A stretch of 64,000 bases of DNA. Origin: Hemerocallis citrina. Lineage: Eukaryota > Streptophyta > Magnoliopsida > Asparagales > Asphodelaceae. Below, piece after piece: positions 36,330 to 47,590 of this stretch. Position 1 is the stretch's first letter; every line of letters begins with the position of its first letter. The position numbers and the translations under genes are program-made. The stretch spans positions 186,107,947 to 186,171,946 of the forward strand of contig CM030366.1 of assembly GCA_017893485.1 (NCBI GenBank). Reading direction: 5' to 3'. Below the pieces are notes generated by a model, which saw nothing but the letters and a program-made list of their open reading frames with translations, was not told where the DNA came from and searched no databases.

Positions 36330-37870
36330 TTTTTATAAGTGTGCAAGCCACCATAACTTGTACAAATCAGTTTCGACTAACGGTTCGAGAAATACGGTCG
36401 TGTATCACTTTATTTGGGTTTTTTTAACCAAAAGCGATACACGGCCGTATCTCTCTAACCGTGAGTCCAAATTGACTTATACAAGTGCGGGTTGCTTGTG
36501 CTACATGACATCATCCTACTCGCAAAGTTTCATATTTTTTGGAGGTCGTTTGAAGGGTTTTCTAATCTAACCGCAATTAAAAATTTCTAAGTCACTATCT
36601 TCTAATGTTAGGAACATCACAAAACCGCACAAATGGCATCCAAAATTAATACATCAGTGCACCATGCTTGAATTCACGTAGCGCAAGCCATCCCAACTTG
36701 TACAAGTGAGTTTCAACACACGGTTAGAGAGATACGACCGTGTATCACTTTATTTGGCTTCTTTTCAACCAAAAGCGATACACGGCCGTATCTCTCAACC
36801 GTGAGTCAAAATTGACTTATACAAGTTCTGGTTGCTTGTGCTACATGAGATCATCCAACTCGCATAGTTTCGTATTTTTTGGAGGTGGTTTGAAGTATTT
36901 TCAACTCTAACCGCACTTAGAAAATTCTAAGTCAAAAATTTCTCATGCGAGGAAGTTGAGAAAACCACACAAACGGCAACCATAAATTATAAAACTTTCC
37001 GACTTGGTCGAATTCACATAGGGCAAGCCACCCGAACTTGTAGAAGCGAGTTTCGAGTCACGGTTTGCTAGAGACGGCCGTGCACCGCTATACTTGGTTT
37101 TTTTCAACCGAAAGCAATACGTGGCCGTATCTCTCGAACCGTGAGTCAAAACTCACTTTTACAAGTTGGGTTGACTTCTCATAGGGGACACCAACCAACT
37201 CGCAAAGTTTCAAATTTTTTGGATATCGTTTGAAGGGTTTTCAACTCTAACCGCACTTACAAAATTCTAAGTCAAAAAATTCTCATGCTAAGAAGTTGAG
37301 AAAATCGCACAATCGGCATCCCAAAATTATAAAACTTTCCGACTTGGTCGAATTCACGTAGGGTAAGCCACCCGAACTTGTAAAAGTGAGTTTCGAGTCA
37401 CGGTTTGCGAGATACGGCCGTGCACCGCTATACTTGGTTTTTTTCAACCGAAAGCGATACGCGGCCGTATCTCTCGAACCGTGAGTCGAACTCACTTCTA
37501 CAACTTGGGGTGACTTCTCATAGGAGACACCAACTAACTCGCAATGTTTCAAATTTTTTGGATATCGTTTGAAGGGTTTTCAACTCTAACCGCACTTACA
37601 AAATTCTAAGTCAAAAAATTCTCATGCGGGGAAGTTGAGAAAACCGCACAAACGGCATCCCAAAATTATAAAACTTTCCGACTTGGTCGAATTCACGTAG
37701 GGCAAGCCACCCGAACTTGTAGAAGCGAGTTTCGAGTCACGGTTTGCGAGATACGGCCGTGTACCGCTTTAGTTGGTTTTTTTCAACTGAAAGCGATACG
37801 CGGCCGTATCTCTCGAACCGTGAGTCGAAACTCACTTCTACAACTTGGGGTGGCTTGTACTACGTGAGAC
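36330..37870. repeat. Five ~340-bp subterminal repeats with long hairpins
   Basis: Units recur with the anchor GAGATACGGCCGTG (or a variant) at about 36386, 36728, 37068, 37408 and 37748, spacings of 339-342 bp. In each, about 50 bp containing GAGTCACGGTTTGCGAGATA is followed by a GGTTTTTTTCAACC loop region and then its reverse complement, giving a strong hairpin. The inner-most units are most diverged. The right TIR grows out of the last unit. The left end has only one full hairpin (23420-23530). Confidence 0.88.
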
Positions 37871-38610
37871 AAACCTACTCACAAAGTTTCGTATTTTTTT
37901 ACGGTCGTTTGCAGGGTTTTCAACCATAACCGCACTGAAAATTTTCTAACTAATTTCGTATATACAATTCTAGTTCTACAAATTACTAACGCAAGCAAAA
38001 AAATTCGGCAATTGAATATAGTTAAAGTCAACCCAATTCTACATCTAAAATCTACTAAGGCAAATAAAATTTTCCCCACTATCTAAATATTTTAGTATAC
38101 ACAAATTTAAAAATAAACACAAATATAAATTACTGAGGTAAAGAAATAGTCTATACCTTACAAATTAGGTCCAAATGAAGCCAAAGAATCGATTTGGAGG
38201 AGAACTAGGGTTTTGATTTTGTTTTGAAGAGGGGATGAGAGAGTAGGGTTTCAAACTTTGGAGTAGAAAGGAGGGAGAGCGGACGGAGGAGGGCAACTTT
38301 GGGTGTAGACAAAGGATTAGGGTCTTTTTCGAAATGGGTTTGTCGAAGAAAGAAGAAAGAGCGAGAGAGAAATCGTCGAAGAAGACGATCTGAATGCAAA
38401 TACAAATGAATATAGATTGCCTTAACCCGTTCTTGGGAAGGACGGGTTAAGGCTATTTTTTTAAATAAAATTTAGCCTTAACCCGTCATTCCCAACGACG
38501 GGTTAAGGCAAATTTTTACAAAAAAATATATGGACCGTTGGATCCAGATCAAAGTTCGCACGGGTCTGTGCGAACAGACCCGCTTGCGACCCGTTTGCAA
38601 CAGAAGAAGA

Positions 38611-38613
<3 letters not shown>
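37790..38613 (-). repeat. MULE-1 right terminal inverted repeat
   Basis: This is the reverse complement of 22678-23480, including the CT-rich leader, two CTTAACCCGT palindromes (38421-38510), the GGATCCAACGGTCC block and the GTTGCAA tip. The tip is at the start of a long AT microsatellite. Confidence 0.87.
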
Positions 38614-38695
<82 letters not shown>

Positions 38696-38719
38696 CGACC
38701 CGTTTGCAACGGAAGAAGA

Positions 38720-38769
<50 letters not shown>
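38614..38769. repeat. (AT)n microsatellite with an embedded second copy of the MULE-1 tip
   Basis: AT runs occupy about 38614-38692 and 38723-38769. Between them (about 38693-38722) is a second copy of the outermost bases of the MULE-1 end: GCGACCCGTTTGCAACGGAA followed by GAAGACTC. Its CGG matches the left tip better than the inner right tip does. Confidence 0.9.
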
Positions 38770-38772
<3 letters not shown>

Positions 38773-38935
38773 TGCACTCGCCTCCATGTGCACTCGGCCA
38801 TTTGGCATTCGTATCGATGATCCGAACTGTTCACATTGAACTACACATCTAAATTAGTCTAAATATGTAAAATCAAGTCATTTGAAATTCATTTGTCCAT
38901 GCATTGAAATGTTATAAAATTGTATGGCTGAATAT
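38770..38935. repeat. Dispersed repeat, copy 1
   Basis: GTGCACTCG..., GATCCGAAC(T/C)GTTCACATT, CTACACATCTAAATTA and AAATCA(A/T)TTTGAAATTCA-type blocks also occur at 57015-57140 in the same orientation. The family is unidentified. A short Glu-rich open frame at 38924-39109 (GAG-repeat encoded) follows and is not convincing as a gene. Confidence 0.7.
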
Positions 38936-40333
38936 CCTTTTTTTTATAATGACATGATGGATGAGGTGGAGGTTGCCATTGAGGAGGTTGTTGCTCTTTT
39001 TGAAGGGGTTGTAGTCCCATTTGAAAATGTTGTTGCCTCACTAGAAGGGGAGGAGGAGGAGGAGGAGGAGTTTTTTGGGTTTGGGTGTCTCAGCTTTTAC
39101 ACATCCTGATTTTTGTTGGAATTTACTCAACAAACAGAGACAAAAATTATGGTTGTATTTGTAATCAAACAGAAACTTTTGATTTCATTAAAAAACAATT
39201 AGCAATGAAAAACAATATGATATGAAAATCTATAAATGATTATGTGTATAACTAATTAATGTTTATGTATATGTACCTCCTCACATTAGAAATAAAAAGT
39301 ACAATACTAGTACTTATATATATAAAGAGTGAAACACAATAAATATATAAGAAAGGGATAAAGGAGATAATGAATGAAAAGGATAAAATCTTTGTAGATT
39401 TAGTCTTGCTTTTAAGGGACTGCCCTAAAGGAAAAACGCCTCCATGCCGGCAAGGCTTCACTCGGCAGGTGCTCCTGGAAGGTAAAAATACTCTTTTTCT
39501 ACATACGTGGGTGTTGCTTGGACATGCCACGTGCTTTTTACCCGCAACTATTGCTGCCAAAGAGAAGAAAAAAATAGTAGAGAAATAGAGAAGTTTCTTT
39601 ATTTTATGGGAGATATATGTTGGAGTGATTGCTATTAGAATTGAGTGATTGGTCAATTCAGCACCTCAATGTGTTTTTACCTTATTTTCGTGGAGATTTT
39701 TAGGGCTCGCCCATTTCCCACGGTTGCGACTTCACGACAACCTCCACCGACGATACCACTTAGGTGGTGCCTCAAGAGGAATAAAGTCAAATTATCTGTA
39801 ATGCCCTTGAACTGTATGCTCATGTGTCAGAAGACATTGCAGATACAACATTTGCCATCAGACATTTTCAGAATAATTTTATTCATATATAAAAAGAGTA
39901 CAAATTTCTTCGTATTACATACTAGTCTTAAAGCAACTAACAAAACATGTACTTACTGTAAAACAAAATAAATTTCTACTTGTGATCCTTTAATACTATT
40001 TCAAAAACGTGCATGCTCATATCTTCTTATTGTAAACCTGAAACTGAAAGTGAAAGGGATGAGAATGAATTCCCTAGTAAGGAGTGACATCGTAACGATG
40101 CCCACAAACCAAACAAATGAAGTGCAGAATTCAAATGAATTTCTTTTAAGAAACCGAGGAGCTTTTAAGAACATTTTTATGAACATTGTACATGTCATTT
40201 CTTTTAAGTATTACCATGACATATTGGGAACACTACTACTTTCCTTTTTAGGGATAAATTCACATTTTTATTTGTCTAAAATAATTTTAGGACTTCACCA
40301 CCAAAGTGGGTTGTTCAACTCAGTTAGAAGGCT
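38936..40333. other. Unassigned AT-rich region
   Basis: Apart from a (GGA)n run near 39050-39070, I see no domain, element end or repeat that I can name. Open frames here are short and lack motifs. Confidence 0.5.
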
Positions 40334-40711
40334 AAATATAAAAAAAAGGACACAAAGTTTTGGGCCAGTTTAAAAAAAGTACACTAAGATTTTTTTGTTT
40401 AAAAAAAGGACACAAAGTTTCAAAAAACTCCACTGGGTTAGTTAGGGTTAGGGTTAGGATTAGTTCAGAGGGTTTATTTAAACATCTGATTAGTTAAGTG
40501 ATTATTTTTTAAACACAAATAAAAGATGAATGTGGTTTTTTTAAACACAAATGAAAAATGAAAGTGATTTTTTAAATCCTACCCTAACCCAACCTTAACC
40601 CTAACTAACCCAGTGGAGTTTTTTGAAACTTTGTGTTCTTTTTTTAAACAAAAAAGCCTTAGTGTACTTTTTTTAAACTGGCCCAAAACTTTGTGTCCTT
40701 TTTTTATATTT
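40334..40711. mobile_element. Foldback MITE with telomere-like inner arms
   Basis: Two arms of roughly 130 bp are near-perfect inverted copies. Outer text is AAATATAAAAAAAGGACACA, inner text is CAAAAAACTCCACTGGGTTA, then GTTAGGGTTAGG. The right arm has the same blocks reversed. The central 100 bp are unique and AT-rich. TAAAT occurs at both edges (40333-40337 and 40711-40715) and could be a target duplication, though it overlaps the arm sequence. Confidence 0.83.
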
Positions 40712-40904
40712 AAATTGTATAATAAAAGTATAATAAAACTACTATTTAAAGTGCAGTACAAATAAGAAGCTGATAATCATAATAAATAACTTGATGAAAG
40801 AAAGCAAAACTCCTTATTTAAAGTTGATTTTCTTTATAATCCACCAGGTGAAACACCAGAACAACACTAAACTTTCTTTTAAGACTAGTAATTATTTGCT
40901 CTTA

Positions 40905-41290
40905 CTAGTATTTTTCACATGCGATGCACATTTTGATAAGAGTTGGATGATTTTCACGTGCGGTATACGTGTTAAGAAATATTTTTGGAGTTGGACGTGC
41001 GTTGCACATAATTTGAAAAAATATTTTGAAGGAAAATCTACAATTTGTACGTGCAATGCACGTGTTTATCAAGTAGAATTTGAGTTGTACGTGCAGCATA
41101 TGTGTATGTTTAGTATTAAAAAAATATTATAAAAATGTTTTGTACGTGCATTGCATGTTTTAAATAGGTGTAAATTTTTTTATTTGTTTGTTTTTGTTGT
41201 AATTAATGGGATAGTTGAGTTGCACGTGCAACGCACAGATTTGTATGTTGACAAATGACAACTCCAACTCTCCCATTATAATATTAGAGA
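40905..41290 (-). mobile_element. Non-autonomous Helitron (386 bp)
   Basis: On minus it begins TCTCTAATATTATAATGGGA and ends with a CGCATGTGAAAAATACTAG 3' end. It lies between a host A and T, as Helitrons do. Inside are seven or so ACGTGC(N)3GCACGT-like palindromes spaced along its length. It has no coding capacity. Confidence 0.75.
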
Positions 41291-41442
41291 TTTGTGATGA
41301 TGTTATACTTCAACCGTAACCAATTTATAAGGTGATTTTGAGGGGGCCACATTCTCTTTAAGCTAACAGAAAGATGGCAAAGGAGAGGCAGCTGTCATTG
41401 TCTACATCACCTGCCAATGAAGAGAGGGCACCGAGAATCGCA

Positions 41443-41800
41443 GCATTTTTCCCAAAATAGGTCCTTTTTTAAAACTAATTTTCAAAATAGGTCTGTTTTT
41501 CAAAATAATTTCGAAGATGGGTGTGTCCTCATAAGCCACAGTACCGAATTGCGACTTCTTCAACTTCAAGCCTGTAGTTGTGAACTGCGGCCTAATTACA
41601 TACCATAATAGACTCTCAAGACTTGGTTTTAAAATTTCTCAAGTCTAAGGTAGTTCAAAGGAGATTTCACTGAGGCCGCAGTTCGATAATATTAAGGCCG
41701 CAGTTCACAACTGCTGCCTTAGTTATACCATCAATGGGGTCCAGTTCTTAAAACCCCTATTCTCCCCTTCACTTCACTTCATCTTCATCTTCTCCCCAAC
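41443..41800 (+). repeat. MULE-2 left TIR
   Basis: Inverted match to 50885-51241. GCGGCC/GCCGCAGTTC palindromic pieces recur several times inside. Weaker similarity continues inward to about 41990. Confidence 0.85.
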
Positions 41801-42433
41801 TGCGGCTACGACATAACTTGCGAAACCCAAATCCCTACAACCCTCATCACTCTCCTCCTACTCCCTAAAATCTTTCCCAAATCCAACTCTCAACTTTACT
41901 TCATCTTCCTCTCTCCATCCCCATTGAAATTGAGTACTCCCCCAACCTTAAATTTTCAATTTCGGACAAATTCGCCCAATTTCCGTCACCTACCTTCAAT
42001 CCTACAACAATCTTAGAAGCGTAGCCTCTCCTTCATCAGCCTTCAACATCATCTTCGTCGTCAGCCCAGGTTATTGAAGGGATGTCTTGAAATTGTTAGC
42101 ATGTTTTGTTTCTTGATTAATTCCTATAATTTGTTTGTGATGTTTGCCATGAATATTATTAATTGTTAGTGAGTAACATAGATATACTGAATGAATGATT
42201 AGATGATTGAGAAGTTGGTGAGTAGATATAGCATTTTATACTGGGTTTGTCGATTAAGCAGACAATATCTATGTCTTTTTTCGATATTGTATACTGGATT
42301 TGCTATAATTTGTTTGTATACTTTTCTTTGCTTGCTATAATAAGTAACTCATTGAAATATACGTAATTTTCTATAATAAGTAGATATTGTATACTAGATT
42401 TGCTATAATTTGTTTGTGTTCGATGAAGCGTAT

Positions 42434-42658
42434 TGTTAAGTGTCAATAACCAAAGTTAGTTAGTTTGTTAGTGTTAAGTGTCAATAACCAAAGTTAGTTT
42501 TTTAGTCTTTGCATCTAGCTGCATTCTAGTCTAGATTTATTTCTGCACATAAACCTATATATATAGGATCCTTTGTACATTTTATTTTTGAGATAATTGA
42601 ATGGAAATCTGAGCACAATGCTCTTCAAAGCTATCTTTCTCTCCCCCACGATTTTACA
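42434..42658 (+). repeat. Copia 5' LTR (225 bp)
   Basis: Begins TGTTAAGTG and ends ATTTTACA. The first 38 bp (TGTTAAGTGTCAATAACC...) are repeated in tandem from 42472. A TATATATA box at about 42558 is a suitable promoter element. Confidence 0.93.
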
Positions 42659-42866
42659 TGGTATCAGAGCAAAATTAGGGAAGTTCTTCCGTTCTTTGCA
42701 CACTGATTGTTCGATCTCAGATCATTCATCCTCTGAATCTTTCATTGATTCTTTCTTCAACGTTGTGTTCTGTTTCGATTTCTTGAATCAATTTTCAAGA
42801 ATCTTGTTCACATTCATATTTCAATTTCCATTTCTTCGATGATTTGATTCTGAAATTTTCTTCGCT

Positions 42867-43920
42867 ATGTCTTCTTCTAATGATCCCGATCATGTTTCCA
42901 CCGTTCACACTCCTCCACCGCCTCACAATGCTCAGATTTCCAATTACCAACAAGATATTTTGGATCCCTATTTCATGCACCCGAGCGACAATCCTAGTGT
43001 GGCTCTTGTTTCACCGCATTTGAACAACCAGAATTATCACTCGAGGTCACATTTGATTGTAGTTGCTTTGCAATCGAAGAACAAGTTGCAATTTATTGAT
43101 GGCACTTTCCCTCATCCTGAAGGAGATAACCACCAATCACTTGCCTGGGATCGTTGCAACACTATGATCATCTCTTGGATTACTCATTCGGTCGATCCAA
43201 ATATAGCTCATAGCATCATGTTCATGAGCACTGCTGCTGATGTCTGGCAAGACTTGAAGGATCGCTTCTATCAAGGTGAAATTTTTTGCATTTCTGATAT
43301 AAAAGAGGAGATCTATAATTTTAGGCAAGGCGATTCTTCGATTAATGCATACTTTTCCAAACTGAAGAAACTCTGACTGGAATTAGAAAATTTTCGCCCT
43401 TTACCTACATGTAGCTGTAATGTCAAATGTGCTTGTGCTCTAATTCCTAAAATCAAGCAATACCGTGAAGAAAACTATGTGATACGATTTCTTAAAGGAT
43501 TGAATGATCAATATGCTCCTGTTCGAGCACAAATTATGCTTATGGAGCATTTACCTAATATTAGCAAGGTATTCTCCCTCCTTATTCAGCAAGAGAGGCA
43601 GTTCTTCATTCCATCCAGAACTAGGTGGTGTAGTGGCTCAATTGTCAAATTCTGGCTCTGGCAGAGGCAATTCTGGTGGAAGAAATGGTAATTCTAATAG
43701 AGGTGGCAGAGCCTCTTATGGTTGCGGCAGAGGCACTCAAGTTTGCACCTATTGTAACAAGACAGGCCACGTGGTGGACACTTGTTATAAGAAACATGGC
43801 TACCCTCCTCACTACCAAAAATCTGGTATTGTTAACAACTGCTTGAATGAATCTGGTGATCCTGAGGATGATACTCGTTCCTATAAGTCTGCTTGTCAAG
43901 AGGAAGGTAATGAGGACTAA
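42867..43920 (+). pseudogene. Copia gag, broken
   Basis: The first frame (42867-43376) has the Copia gag N-terminal text (NNQNYHSRSHLIVVALQSKN, then KLQFIDG) and DVWQDLKDRF. It ends at a TGA where relatives have Trp (KLKKL*). Gag text resumes after a frameshift near 43600 with Gly/Arg-rich sequence and the CCHC knuckle CTYCNKTGHVVDTCYKKHG (about 43747-43803). Gag would build the capsid. Confidence 0.88.
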
Positions 43921-43956
43921 AGAAAATTAGCCTTTACAGCTGAACAACATCAAGCA

Positions 43957-44930
43957 TTGTTGGCTCTCTTACAAAATTCTAGCACATCTCAGTCTCATAC
44001 TCTCAATCACCTCACTACAAACCCTACTTCCAATATTGGTAATGTTTCCCTTTCTTCTACTCCTAAAACCGATTCTTGGCTTATAGATACTGGAGCCACA
44101 GATCACATCTGTTTTTCTAAATCATCTTTTCAATTTTTAAAAGCCATCAAACCTATTTCCATTAAGCTTTCCAATGGCAACTCCATAATTGCAAATTCTA
44201 CAGGGACAATTTTCTTTACAAATGATTTTTTACCTCACCAATGTTTTGTTCATTCCAAATTTTTCTTTTAATATCATATCAGTTCCTAAACTTGTGAATA
44301 CACTTCAATGTAATCTCATTTTTTGTCTTGAAAATTGTGTCATACAGGATACATCTACCTAGAGGATGATTGGAGCAGCTAAACTGACCAATGGAATTTA
44401 TTTTCTGACCTCACCTTCTGTCAATAAACATCTCAATGCAGAGCATTCCAATTTCAATTCTGTAAACAGCATTACACATTCCAGTTTCAATTTTCCATCC
44501 ATGAATAATTGTGATATATGGCACTTGAGGTTTGGTCATCCCTCCTTTGAAAAACTTGTTCACATCAATAAAAAATTTCCTTTTGTAAAAGCTGTCAAAA
44601 ATTCACTCCCCTGTGATACTTGTTTTTATGCTAAACAAAAGTGATTGCCCTTCCCTATTAGTTCCCATGTTGCTTCTAATTTTTTTGATATAGTGCACAT
44701 GGATATTTGGGGGCCTTTTTCGGTTCCTTCTTTATTTGGACACATATATTTTTTAACTGTTGTGGATGATAAAACACGGTTCACTTGGGTTTTTTTGATG
44801 AAACTCAAATCTGAGGCTTCATCTCTTGTTAAAAATTTTGTGTCTATGGTGGACACTCAATTTCAGTGCAAAGTTAAATGCATAAGGTCAGACAATGGTT
44901 GTGAATTCTTACTAAAATAATTTTATGCTG
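43957..44930 (+). pseudogene. Copia protease and integrase N-terminal region, broken
   Basis: The protease active site is in SWLIDTGATDHICFSKSSF. The frame shifts after 44271. The GAG-pre-integrase zinc module follows (CDIWHLRFGHPSFEKL...CDTCF) and ends at a stop at 44642-44644. The integrase core then starts with DIVHMDIWGPFSVPS (first Asp), VVDDKTRFTWVFLMK and IRSDNGCEF (second Asp), with another stop at 44918-44920. Confidence 0.88.
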
Positions 44931-45604
44931 AGAAAGGTATAATCCACCAAACCTCATGTGTTGGTATCCCTCAACAAAATGGAATTGTTGAGAGGAAGCA
45001 CCAACATCTCTTAGGTGTTGCTAGAGCAATACCTTTTCAAACAAAATTACCTACTTGTTTTTGGGGCCATGCTCTAAATCATGCAGTCTATATCATTAAT
45101 AGATTGCCAACAAAGTTTTTGGAATTCAAATATCCTTTTGAGGCTTTATATCACACACTGCCTGACCTTACTCATTTAAAAGTTTTTGGTTGTTTGTGTT
45201 TTGCTTCCACTTTGCATGCAAATAGAAAGAAATTTGATCCAAGGTCTAACAAATGTGTTCATCTTGGTTTTCAAAGTGGTGTTAAAGGACACATTTTGTT
45301 TGATTTACATTCAAGACAACTCTTCATTTCTAGAGATACTATTTTCTTTGAAACTATTTTTCCTTTTGTTTCTCATGATGTCAAATTTTCTTCACCATCC
45401 TCTCCTACCATATGCACTCCTCCTTCAGCATCCTCTTCTCTTTATGAGTTTCTTGATTTTAATCCTAATTCTGCATCTTTCAATTCTGCATCACATACTT
45501 CTGCATCATTGCCTAATTCTGCATCTTCCAATTCTGTATCACCATTATCTTTACCTCCACCTACTATTTTCCTACCGACATCTCTAATTCTGCCACTGCC
45601 ATAA
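44930..45604 (+). pseudogene. Copia integrase C-terminal region
   Basis: Text after the stop continues with [15 protein letters not shown] (catalytic Glu region) and, in the frame 45104-45604, with [12 protein letters not shown] and [20 protein letters not shown] Ser/Pro-rich low-complexity linker follows, normal for Copia pol between integrase and RT. It ends at a stop at 45602. Confidence 0.85.
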
Positions 45605-45844
45605 CTAACACTAGAAAATCTTCCAGAATTAAAAGACCCCCTACTTACCTCCAAGACTACCATTGCTCCATGCTCACTAGTAAAGTTCATTCCTCAGATT
45701 CTCCTGCTGCTTCTCCCATCATCCTCCACTAGTTGTAAGTATCCCATATCACAAGTTCTCTCTTATGATAGTCTTTCCCTTGCACACAAACATTTCTGCT
45801 TAACCATTTCTTCCAACCCTGAACCTTCTAATTATGAGGCTGCT

Positions 45845-47374
45845 ATGTGTGATGAAAATTGGAGGAAAGTTGTACAATCTGAATTAAGTTCTCTGGTCAA
45901 CACTAATACTTGGGAACTCACTACCCTTCCTCCTAATAAGAAGGCCATAGGATGTAAATGGGTATTACTCAAATTCCATGTTGATGGTACTATTGAGAGT
46001 TATAAAGCTAGGTTAGTGGCAAAAGGCTTTACTCAAACAACTGGAATTGATTACATAGAGACCTTCAGCCCAGTTGTGAAAGTGACCACAGTTCGGCTTC
46101 TCTTGGCTTTGGCGGCTTCCAACAATTGGTATTTATATCAATGTGATGTCAACACTGCTTTTCTGCATGGTGACTTACATGAGGAGGTATATATGAAAGC
46201 CCCTCCCGGATTGGCTGTTCCTAATAAGCACACTGTTTGTAAACTCAAAAAATCTCTATATGGCCTCAAGCAGGCTAGTAGACAATGGAACTTCAAACTG
46301 TTACAAACTCTGCTTGCTTCTGGTTTTCATCAGTCCAAGGCCGATTATTCATTGTTCACTAAGTCTTCTTCTACTGGTTTCACTGCCATTCTTGTTTATG
46401 TTGATGACTTGGTGCTTGCTGGCAATGATCTTAAAGAGATTGACAGCATGAAACATAAGTTGGACTGCAAATTCAGCATTAAAGACTTAGGGGTTTTGAA
46501 ATACTTCCTAGGTTTTGAGGTAGCCAGATCTAGCAAAGGGATCACTATTTGTCAACGAAAATATACTCTTGATCTAATTGAAGAAACACGTTTATCATCA
46601 GCTAAAACGCGCTCCACTCCTATGGAGCCAAATACCAAGCTTCATAGCACATCAGGTACATCAATGCAAGATCCTTCACAATATAGGAGACTTCTTGGTC
46701 GTCTCCTTTACCTTACACATACAAGACCTGAGATTTGCTATGCTGTTAGCCGCCTCAGTTAGTACCTGTCTTCTCCTACTGATGAACACCTGCAGGCTGG
46801 ATTGCACATTCTGAAATATCTCAAAAATAGTCTTGGCCAAGGGCTATTTTTCAGCAAAGATTCCTCTTCCATTCTCAAAGGCGTTAGTGATTCTGATTGG
46901 GCCTTTTGCCTAGACACCCGAAGGTCAACAACCGGTTTTTGCTTCTTCCTAGGATCTTCATTGATATCTTGGAAGAGTAAAAAGCAATCTATTGTGTCAC
47001 ATTCATCATCAGAGGCAGAATATCGAGCTCTTGCACATGCTACTTGCGAAGCTCAATGGCTCATCTACTTATTAAGAGATCTTCACATCACTCATGCTTC
47101 CCCGGTTGCATTATACTGTGATAACAAATCTGCCTTATAAATAGCAGCAAATCTAGTGTTCCACGACCACACAAAGCACATAGAGATCGACGGTCATGTT
47201 GTGCGAGAAAAGGTCCAATCTGGTCTATTGCATCTTCTTCCTATCACTTCTAAGGATCAAGTTGCGGACATCTTCACCAAACCCCTACATCCAGGACCTT
47301 TCAATTTTCTACATGCCAAACTTGGAATGATTTCTATCCATTCCAATTTGAAGGGGGGTGTTAAGTGTCAATAA
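45845..47374 (+). pseudogene. Copia reverse transcriptase and RNase H
   Basis: The RT frame (45845-46762) is well kept: NTWELTTLPPNKKAIGCKWV, KARLVAKGFTQTTGIDY, ETFSPVVK, QCDVNTAFLHGDLHEEVYM, SLYGLKQASRQW and the catalytic YVDD. A TAG follows RLS at 46760. RNase H resumes with SDSDWAFCLDTRRSTTGFC, then SSSEAEYRALAHATCEAQWL and a stop at 47138-47140. The end has KHIEIDGHVVREK and DIFTKPL. RT and RNase H would convert genomic RNA to DNA in virus-like particles. Confidence 0.92.
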
Positions 47375-47590
47375 CCAAAGTTAGTTAGTTTGTTAGTGTT
47401 AAGTGTCAATAACCAAAGTTAGTTAGTTTGTTAGTCTTTGCATCTAGCTGCTTTCTAGTCTAGATTTATTTCTGCACATAAACCTATATATATATAGGAT
47501 CCTTTGTACATTTTATTTTCAAGATAATTGAATGGAAATCTGAGCATAATGCTCTTCAAAGCTATCTTTCTCTCCCCCACGATTTTTACA
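47359..47590 (+). repeat. Copia 3' LTR (232 bp)
   Basis: Matches the 5' LTR with the same 38-bp internal duplication and small length differences. Preceded by the purine tract and followed by CGTAT. Confidence 0.93.

Larger units (their letters stand above)
22678..38613. mobile_element. MULE-1: ~16 kb Mutator-like element with PMD and FAR1-like genes
   Basis: Inverted ends of about 0.8 kb match at 22678-23480 and 37790-38613. They share GGGTCTGTTCGCACAGACCC near the tips, a GGATCCAACGGTCC block, and further in an identical pair of short open frames in opposite orientation. Between them lie a PMD pseudogene on plus and a FAR1-like MULE transposase pseudogene on minus, transcribed toward each other. 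The tips sit in AT-repeat DNA, so an 8-11 bp target duplication cannot be recognised. A solo LTR (24866-28165) is inserted within it. Both genes are broken, so this copy is probably non-autonomous. Confidence 0.85.
42434..47590 (+). mobile_element. Complete but decayed Copia retrotransposon
   Basis: LTRs at 42434-42658 and 47359-47590, PBS TGGTATCAGAGC at 42659-42670, PPT AAGGGGGG at 47351-47358, and exact CGTAT duplications at 42429-42433 and 47591-47595. The domain order gag, protease, integrase, RT, RNase H is that of Ty1-copia. At least six stops or frameshifts break the single polyprotein frame, so it cannot mobilise itself. Confidence 0.95.

Noticed and set aside
38530..38852. Open frames of alternating Ile/Tyr
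   Set aside because: Translation of the AT microsatellite.
38924..39109. 61-aa Glu-rich open frame
   Set aside because: Encoded by a GAG/GGA repeat, no family resemblance.
39252..39656. 134-aa minus-strand open frame with a hydrophobic start
   Set aside because: No recognisable signal-peptide-plus-domain organisation. AT-rich composition makes such frames common.
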